Shown here: positions 43,496-48,371 of the stretch, in pieces
Position numbering within the stretch: the stretch's first letter is position 1
Layout: every line of letters begins with the position of its first letter
DNA from: Clostridia bacterium
GTDB lineage: Bacteria > Bacillota > Clostridia > Christensenellales > QALW01
Direction: 5' to 3'
DNA: 48,371 nucleotides
Assembly (NCBI GenBank): GCA_017502165.1
Contig: JAFVVO010000008.1
Coordinates: 1 to 48,371 of the forward strand
Program-made: the position numbers and the translations under genes
The notes under the pieces: model-generated
Seen by the model: the letters and a program-made list of their open reading frames with translations, nothing else
Databases searched by the model: none
Told to the model about the DNA's origin: nothing

Positions 43496-44938
43496 ATGCG
43501 TAATCTGACTATGATGACCGACCTTTATCAGCTTACAATGATGAACGGTTACTTGAAACACAATATGCAAAATAACGTGGCGGTATTTGATTTGTTCTTC
43601 CGCCCTCTGCTCAACAACAGCGTTTACGCAGTTATGGCAGGCTTGGAACAGGCTATAGAATATATCGAGAATCTTCATTTTAATGATGACGATATTGCAT
43701 ATCTTGAATCCCTTAATATTTTCGACGAAAAGTTTATTGAGTATCTTCGCAATTTTAAGTTTACCGGTGAAGTTTATGCCGTTGAAGAAGGCACACCCGT
43801 ATTTCCCCGTGAGCCTTTAATCAGAGTTAAAGCGCCCATTATGGAAGCTCAGCTTATGGAAACGGCACTTCTTAATATTATCAACCATCAGACTCTTATT
43901 GCCACCAAGGCAAGTAAGGTTGTAACTGCAGCCGCAGGGGGAGCAGTACACGAATTTGGTCTGCGCCGCGCCCAAGGCCCCGACGCAGGTATTTACGGCG
44001 CCCGTGCCGCTATAATCGGCGGTTGCGCAGGCACGAGTAACGTGCTTACGGGTCAGCTTTTCGACGTTGCGGTAAGCGGTACCCACGCACATTCCTGGGT
44101 AATGTCCTTCCCTGACGAGATAACGGCATTCCGTGCCTATGCAGATATGTATCCCGACGGCTGTTTGCTGTTGGTTGATACCTATAACACCCTTAAAAGC
44201 GGTGTTCCCAATGCAATACAAGTGTTCAAGGAGCTTCGGGCAAAGGGACACGAGCCGAGAGGTATCCGTCTTGATTCGGGCGACTTGGCATACTTAAGTA
44301 AATGCGCAAGAAAGATGCTCAACGAGGCAGGCTTTGAAAACGCAAAGATTTTTGCTTCGGGCGATTTGGACGAGCAGGTTATCTGGGATCTTAAAATGCA
44401 GGGAGCCTGCATTGACGTTTACGGCGTAGGCACTAAGCTTATTACGAGTGACGATATGCCTGCCTTAGGCGGCGTTTACAAGCTGGCGGCAGAAATTGTT
44501 GACGGACAGATGATTCCCAAAATCAAGGTAAGCGAAAACCCCGTAAAAGTAACTAACCCCGGATATAAGCAGGTTTACAGACTTTATTCAAACAAGGATA
44601 ACAAGGCAATAGCAGACCTTATAACTTTAGACGAAGAGGTTATCGACGAAAGCCAGCCTTTGACTATTTTCGATCCTGTTCACACCTGGAAAAAGTTAAC
44701 CTTAGAGGATTACACCGCAAAGCCCTTGCTTAAGCCTATCTTCATTGACGGTAAAAAGGTTTATCAGTCACCTGCCTTAAAGGAGATACAGAAATATCAT
44801 TTTCAGCAGATGGACACCTTCTGGGACGAATACAAGAGATTGACCCGTCCCCACGTTTACAAGGTTGACCTTTCACAGAAATTGTACGACTTAAAACAGA
44901 GCTTGCTGGAAGAAGCTCAAAAAGGAGTAAAACAATGA
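43496..44938 (+). CDS. pncB: Nicotinate phosphoribosyltransferase
   Basis: 480 residues. N-terminus LTMMTDLYQLTMMNGYLK, phosphoribosyl-site residues in EFGLRRAQGPDA and VLTGQLFDVAVSGTHAHSWVMSF, RLDSGDLAYLSK, and DVYGVGTKLITSDDMPALGGVYKL are all typical. It converts nicotinate and PRPP to nicotinate mononucleotide in NAD salvage. RBS AGGAG. It lies 50 bases after lgt; its stop overlaps the next start (ATGA). Confidence 0.96.
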   Translation: MRNLTMMTDLYQLTMMNGYLKHNMQNNVAVFDLFFRPLLNNSVYAVMAGLEQAIEYIENLHFNDDDIAYLESLNIFDEKFIEYLRNFKFTGEVYAVEEGTPVFPREPLIRVKAPIMEAQLMETALLNIINHQTLIATKASKVVTAAAGGAVHEFGLRRAQGPDAGIYGARAAIIGGCAGTSNVLTGQLFDVAVSGTHAHSWVMSFPDEITAFRAYADMYPDGCLLLVDTYNTLKSGVPNAIQVFKELRAKGHEPRGIRLDSGDLAYLSKCARKMLNEAGFENAKIFASGDLDEQVIWDLKMQGACIDVYGVGTKLITSDDMPALGGVYKLAAEIVDGQMIPKIKVSENPVKVTNPGYKQVYRLYSNKDNKAIADLITLDEEVIDESQPLTIFDPVHTWKKLTLEDYTAKPLLKPIFIDGKKVYQSPALKEIQKYHFQQMDTFWDEYKRLTRPHVYKVDLSQKLYDLKQSLLEEAQKGVKQ

Positions 44939-45618
44939 ATTTGAAATCACATTTCGGCAAATACAGAAAAAAGGAAGCGGACGCTTATATTGCAAGCATA
45001 AAGGCCGCCTACGAAGAAAAGATTTCCTCTCTTGAAACCAAGCTTAAGGCGTTGGAGGAGGAAAATTCCGTTTTGCGCGAGGAAAACAACAAGTGCAAGG
45101 AAAAGGAAGGCGTAATTGCTTCCGTTATGCTTGATGCTACAAAGCGCGCAAAGGAAATCGAAGAGGATTACCGTAAGCGTGCCGATGAAAGTGACGCGGC
45201 TTGCCAAAAATTGCACGATGAATGGGTGCAGGGTATGCGCTCTGCCGCCGCAAACTTAGAAAAGATGCGCGCAGAAGCTAAAAATATGCTGGATGATATT
45301 GATTCTCAGTTCGGCAAACTTTGCACTTGGGCAGATTCCCGCCTCGAAAGCCTTGAGGGAGCTTCTCTGCCTTCTCTTAAAGAGGGCGAAAACCTTGAGG
45401 AAGAAATTGCCAAGGGCGCAGGCGCTGATTTAGGCGAGCTTTGCAAGGAAATGGGTATTATGAGCAACGAGCAGGAGGAAACAGAGGAAGAAACCGAAAC
45501 CCGTTGCATTAAAACCGATCCTGACGATGAAGATAAGGAAGCAGAAGCGTCCGAAGAGGAAGCTTCCGCGGCTGAGCAGGACGAAAATAAAGAGGAAAGT
45601 GAAGAAGAAAATGAATAA
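44935..45618 (+). CDS. Coiled-coil protein, DivIVA-like N-terminus
   Basis: 227 residues. MNLKSHFGKYRKKEADAYIA followed by a long coiled coil (about 20-125, with repeated Leu/Glu/Lys heptads) resembles DivIVA/GpsB-type scaffolds, but the conserved DivIVA start is not clear. The C-terminal third is highly acidic (EEETEEETE, DPDDEDKEAEASEEEASA). Soluble. Overlaps pncB by 4 bases and the next gene by 8. A scaffold in cell-envelope or division work is plausible but unproven. Confidence 0.8.
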   Translation: MNLKSHFGKYRKKEADAYIASIKAAYEEKISSLETKLKALEEENSVLREENNKCKEKEGVIASVMLDATKRAKEIEEDYRKRADESDAACQKLHDEWVQGMRSAAANLEKMRAEAKNMLDDIDSQFGKLCTWADSRLESLEGASLPSLKEGENLEEEIAKGAGADLGELCKEMGIMSNEQEETEEETETRCIKTDPDDEDKEAEASEEEASAAEQDENKEESEEENE

Positions 45619-47248
45619 AAGGCTTAAGCCTTTCTTGTTCTTTCTCGGGGGCGTTGTAACCGTTTGCTTGCTTGCAGCAGGAATATTCGGGCTTAACTAC
45701 GCCCTGAATTTTTCACCAAAAAGCACGGGAGAGCACAAAATAGCCAATAAAATAGCGGATAAAATTTCCTTTGTGCCCTACTTAAAGGACGGTAACCTTT
45801 ATTTTTATAAGGACGGTCAAAGCAAATTGGTTGCGGAAATGGTGTATTCTAAGGATGCGGAAGACCCTATTTATACTGCTGACTATGCCATAGACGCTTC
45901 AAACGGAAAGGTGCTTTACACCTCGAACCGCGCCTTGTATCTGTTTGACGGAAGCGAAACACAGCTTATTGCGCAAAACGTTATTGCCTGGCGCACCGCT
46001 GAAGGCTTAAATAACGTTGCCTTCGTAACCTCAACGGATAAAGATGCAACAAAAGGTCTTCTGTTTTTGTGGAACGGTGAAAAGACTGTTCCCCTTGACA
46101 GTGACGTTGTTGCAAGCACCCTGCGGTTTTCTCAGGACGGCACCTTTGTTTTAGCGCAAAAGGAAAACGTGTATCCCAAAACCAATTATATTTTGCTTAA
46201 ATATGATTTGCTTGGAGAAAAAACGCTTTTAAGCCAGAGCACCTATCCGGTTATGTGGGTTAACGACGACGCTTCAACTATAATTACGGGAAGCTCCGAG
46301 GACGACGAATACTATTATTACCGTCTTTTTGCTAAAAATATGAAGCGGGAAAAAACCTTTGAAAGAGTGTATTTTTCTGCGGTAACACCCGATAAAAGCA
46401 TTGTGTATCTGCTTCACGATTACGATACGGAATTAAAACAAGGTGTTTTAACGGCGGTTGACCTCGAAACCTTAAAAACCAAGGAAATTGCAAGAGGCGT
46501 CAGCTTCTTTAATATTGACGGAGTAACCGATTCATCAAAAGGCTTGCTTTACAGCGTTCTTACGGATTCTGAAAACGAATATTACTCAATTTATTACGGT
46601 GAAATATCAGGTAAAGCAACCCGTCTGATTAAAAACACTACCGAAGATGCTCTTTATAATATTGCCATTAACAGTCAGAAGAAAAGCGGATACCTTTTAA
46701 CCTACGGCGCAACTGCCCGTGACGGCGGAGTGTATTACGTTTCCTGGAATAAAAATGGTCTGGATACCCAAAGAATTGCTTCAGGTAACGTGGATTCTTT
46801 AACGTATTACGAGCACACCCATTCGGTAACCTTCGTTAAAAATGCCCAGTCGGGCATTGCGGAGCTTTTTGTTGCGGATTCTACCTTAAACGCTACAAAG
46901 CTGACTGATGATTGCGGTGTGGAATATTCGCCCTCAAGCCAAACTTATTCGTCAATGAGCGTTTTGTCTAATTCCGCAAAAGAGTGTCTGTATTTTACTT
47001 CCGTTAAAACGGGGGACACCACAGTTGACCAGACGGGCACGTTAAAACTTGTTAAAGACGGGCAAATCATTACTATAGATGAAAACGTTTCTGCACGGTA
47101 TATGGAATCTCCCATAACCGCTGGAAATATGGACGTGATTTTCTACTTGAAGGAAAATGACGATGAAACCTTGGATTTATACAAGCTTGAAAATGGCGAA
47201 AAAAACCTTATTGCAACTAACGTGCACGGCTTGATTGAGGTGGAATAA
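45611..47248 (+). CDS. Membrane-anchored protein with beta-propeller-like repeats
   Basis: 545 residues from the ATG at 45611, which overlaps the previous stop; a longer start 28 codons upstream would give a Lys/Arg-rich leader and read through the neighbour's acidic tail, so I reject it. One N-terminal helix (5-27) precedes an extracytoplasmic domain. Repeats of about 45-60 residues have patterns like GNLYFYKDGQSKLVAEMV, NRALYLFDGSETQLI and LFLWNGEKTVPL, suggesting TolB/DUF5050-like propeller blades. Function unknown. Confidence 0.8.
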   Translation: MNKRLKPFLFFLGGVVTVCLLAAGIFGLNYALNFSPKSTGEHKIANKIADKISFVPYLKDGNLYFYKDGQSKLVAEMVYSKDAEDPIYTADYAIDASNGKVLYTSNRALYLFDGSETQLIAQNVIAWRTAEGLNNVAFVTSTDKDATKGLLFLWNGEKTVPLDSDVVASTLRFSQDGTFVLAQKENVYPKTNYILLKYDLLGEKTLLSQSTYPVMWVNDDASTIITGSSEDDEYYYYRLFAKNMKREKTFERVYFSAVTPDKSIVYLLHDYDTELKQGVLTAVDLETLKTKEIARGVSFFNIDGVTDSSKGLLYSVLTDSENEYYSIYYGEISGKATRLIKNTTEDALYNIAINSQKKSGYLLTYGATARDGGVYYVSWNKNGLDTQRIASGNVDSLTYYEHTHSVTFVKNAQSGIAELFVADSTLNATKLTDDCGVEYSPSSQTYSSMSVLSNSAKECLYFTSVKTGDTTVDQTGTLKLVKDGQIITIDENVSARYMESPITAGNMDVIFYLKENDDETLDLYKLENGEKNLIATNVHGLIEVE

Positions 47249-47268
47249 ACCTTAAAAAAGGAGTAAAA

Positions 47269-47763
47269 ATGGAAAAGTTAAATATTTCCTTGGCAAAAGA
47301 GGAGCAGATAGACGAAATTATGTCGGTTTACGCCTTCGCAAGAGGCTTTATGGCGCAAACGGGCAACCCGAATCAATGGGGAAAAACCTATCCTGAAAAG
47401 GAAACGCTCCTTGAAGACGTGCGCAACAACCGTCTTTATACGGTTAATTCAGGCGGTGAAATCGTAGGTGCCTTTATGTTTTACGTTGGCATTGAGCCAA
47501 CCTACAAGATTATCCGCGGAGCCTGGCAAAATGATGAGGAATACGGCGTAATTCACCGAGTTGCCTCCGGCGGAAAGGTTAAAGGAGTGTTTTCCGCGTT
47601 GCTTGATTTTTGTTTAACAAAAACCAATCACCTTAGAATAGACACCCACCAAGACAACGTTGTTATGCAAAGCGTGCTTGCAAAACACGGCTTTACAAAA
47701 TGCGGAATTATTTATCTTGCCAACGGTGACGAAAGAATAGCGTACGAAAAAACCGTGCAATAA
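47269..47763 (+). CDS. GNAT-family N-acetyltransferase
   Basis: 164 residues. GNAT fold: N-terminal LAKEEQIDEIMSVYAFARGFM, beta strand EIVGAFMFYVG, acetyl-CoA loop region HRVASGGKVKGVFSALLDFC, and C-terminal LRIDTHQDNVVMQSVLAKHGFTKCGIIYL. Such enzymes acetylate amines on small molecules or proteins; the substrate is not evident. RBS AAGGAG. The stop codon lies in the loop of the terminator. Confidence 0.9.
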   Translation: MEKLNISLAKEEQIDEIMSVYAFARGFMAQTGNPNQWGKTYPEKETLLEDVRNNRLYTVNSGGEIVGAFMFYVGIEPTYKIIRGAWQNDEEYGVIHRVASGGKVKGVFSALLDFCLTKTNHLRIDTHQDNVVMQSVLAKHGFTKCGIIYLANGDERIAYEKTVQ

Positions 47764-47778
47764 CGCACGGCTTTTTTG
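47752..47778 (+). terminator. Terminator overlapping the GNAT stop codon
   Basis: CCGTGC (47753-47758) pairs with GCACGG (47765-47770); the TAA stop is in the loop, and CTTTTTTG follows. Ribosomes at the stop would cover the stem. Confidence 0.88.
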
Positions 47779-47817
47779 TGCCTTCGGCACGGATATTATA
47801 TGTCGGGTTTTTATACC

Positions 47818-48182
47818 GTAGGGGACGGCGCCCTCGACGTCCCGTTTTTTTGTGTGTTAAAAATTTCTTAATTTGTTTTTGCTTAGCCTACTTTTATGCT
47901 AAAAGTAGCAAAACGTGGGGGATTTCGATTTCCCTTAACTCTCCTTGAAACGACCAAGGGGTTTCACCCCTGGACCCCGACGTTAATAAACAACGTTGCC
48001 ATAGATATTATATGTTAGTTTATTACATTTGCAGGGACCGCGTCCCCGACCGTCCAAAAACTTTTATTAAACGAATTACTATATTATAAATTGTAGGGCA
48101 GGGGTTTACTCCTGCCGAAATATGTTTGTTTGTCGGATTTGTATGTTTTATATCGTAGGGGACGGCGCCTTCGACGTCCCGT
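47818..48182. repeat. Intergenic patch of short palindromic repeats
   Basis: A 28-bp sequence starting GTAGGGGACGGCGCC occurs at 47818-47845 and again at 48155-48182 with one change; its ends (GGGACG...CGTCCC) are inverted. Between them lie GGGACCGCGTCCCC (48034), GGCAGG...CCTGCC (near 48097-48116), CTACTTTT...AAAAGTAG (47889-47909) and GGGGTTTCACCCC (47958). No gene is visible from 47779 to 48209. Confidence 0.7.
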
Positions 48183-48209
48183 AATTTGTTATTTAATAGA
48201 ATAGTCTTG

Positions 48210-48371
48210 TTACGATAACAAATCCCTTTTTATTTTTTCAAACGGTATTTCTTCGGTTTTTTGATAAACGTTTATAATTTCTTTGTTCAACCTTTGGGCA
48301 TATTTTACTGCTTCAAAGGCTCCGCCGTGATCTCTGTAGACATAACATACAATATAATCGCTGTTTTCAAC
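48210..48371 (-). CDS. SLOG/DUF1273 (YpsA-like) protein, 3' end only
   Basis: The open frame enters from the right edge and stops at TAA (48210-48212), giving 53 C-terminal residues: DYIVCYVYRDHGGAFEAVKYAQRLNKEIINVYQ... The pattern of hydrophobic strand, CYV, GGAFEAVKYA helix and final strand INVY resembles the end of DUF1273/YpsA SLOG proteins. The 5' part is missing, so the assignment is tentative. It would be the second SLOG-type protein in the window. Confidence 0.6.
   Translation of the reverse strand, partial: VENSDYIVCYVYRDHGGAFEAVKYAQRLNKEIINVYQKTEEIPFEKIKRDLLS

Noticed and set aside
45527..45610. 28-codon Lys/Arg-rich N-terminal extension of the propeller-like protein
   Set aside because: It is an alternate frame of the acidic tail of the upstream gene; the ATG at 45611 overlaps the previous stop and is directly followed by the membrane helix.

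Overview
The window looks like a chromosome segment of a strictly anaerobic, spore-forming, low-to-moderate GC Firmicute of class Clostridia, most like gut Oscillospirales-type genomes (my inference). Supporting signs are a sporulation sigma factor SigG, a reverse rubrerythrin, a Val T-box leader, a CD1247-type protein, strong AGGAGG-like ribosome sites, consensus sigma-A promoters and dense intrinsic terminators. No rRNA, prophage or CRISPR array is visible.

Layout. 1-3.2 kb: 5' end of tuf, a tRNA-Gly(CCC), and two tandem paralogous secreted, C-terminally membrane-anchored proteins. 3.2-11.4 kb: rpoB-rpoC with its own leader and promoter; RpoB carries a large insertion and a very acidic tail. 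11.7-12.6 kb: a HAD phosphatase and a truncated abrB/spoVT gene. 12.6-18.5 kb: a catabolic island with a divergent AraC regulator and five co-directional genes (enolase-superfamily dehydratase, GH10 glycosidase, RraA-type aldolase, SDR, UlaG-type lactonase). 18.5-20.2 kb: two copies of a composite repeat (abrB start fragments plus a small MITE) flanking an orphan gene. 20.2-22.9 kb: ktrB-ktrA K+ uptake with a small membrane protein and a YbjQ protein. 23-25 kb: a lipoprotein, a CrtO-like membrane protein, and a protein with an almost pure Cys/Asp tract. 25.4-32.1 kb: efp, an M24 peptidase, yqeG, valS with a T-box, pgsA and sigG. 32.1-34.1 kb: three unknown small proteins and reverse rubrerythrin. 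34.3-36.5 kb: a two-component system. 36.5-38.3 kb: an SDR gene divergent from a second AraC gene. 38.3-39.7 kb: an accessory patch with a SLOG (DUF2493) gene and a divergent XRE gene set between two arrays of short hairpins. 39.6-47.8 kb: argS, then a forward series ispE-lgt-pncB-coiled coil-membrane-anchored propeller-like protein-GNAT. The last 0.6 kb holds short palindromic repeats and the 3' end of a second SLOG-like gene.

Most interesting points: the GH10 operon reads as a complete non-phosphorylative sugar-oxidation route, and its regulator site is visible as 13-bp direct repeats 21 bp apart. Two hairpin-array elements with constant linkers surround a SLOG/XRE pair. A 52-residue tract is made only of Cys and Asp. 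RpoB has lineage-specific additions. A family of repeats is built from abrB gene starts whose ribosome site sits in a hairpin.
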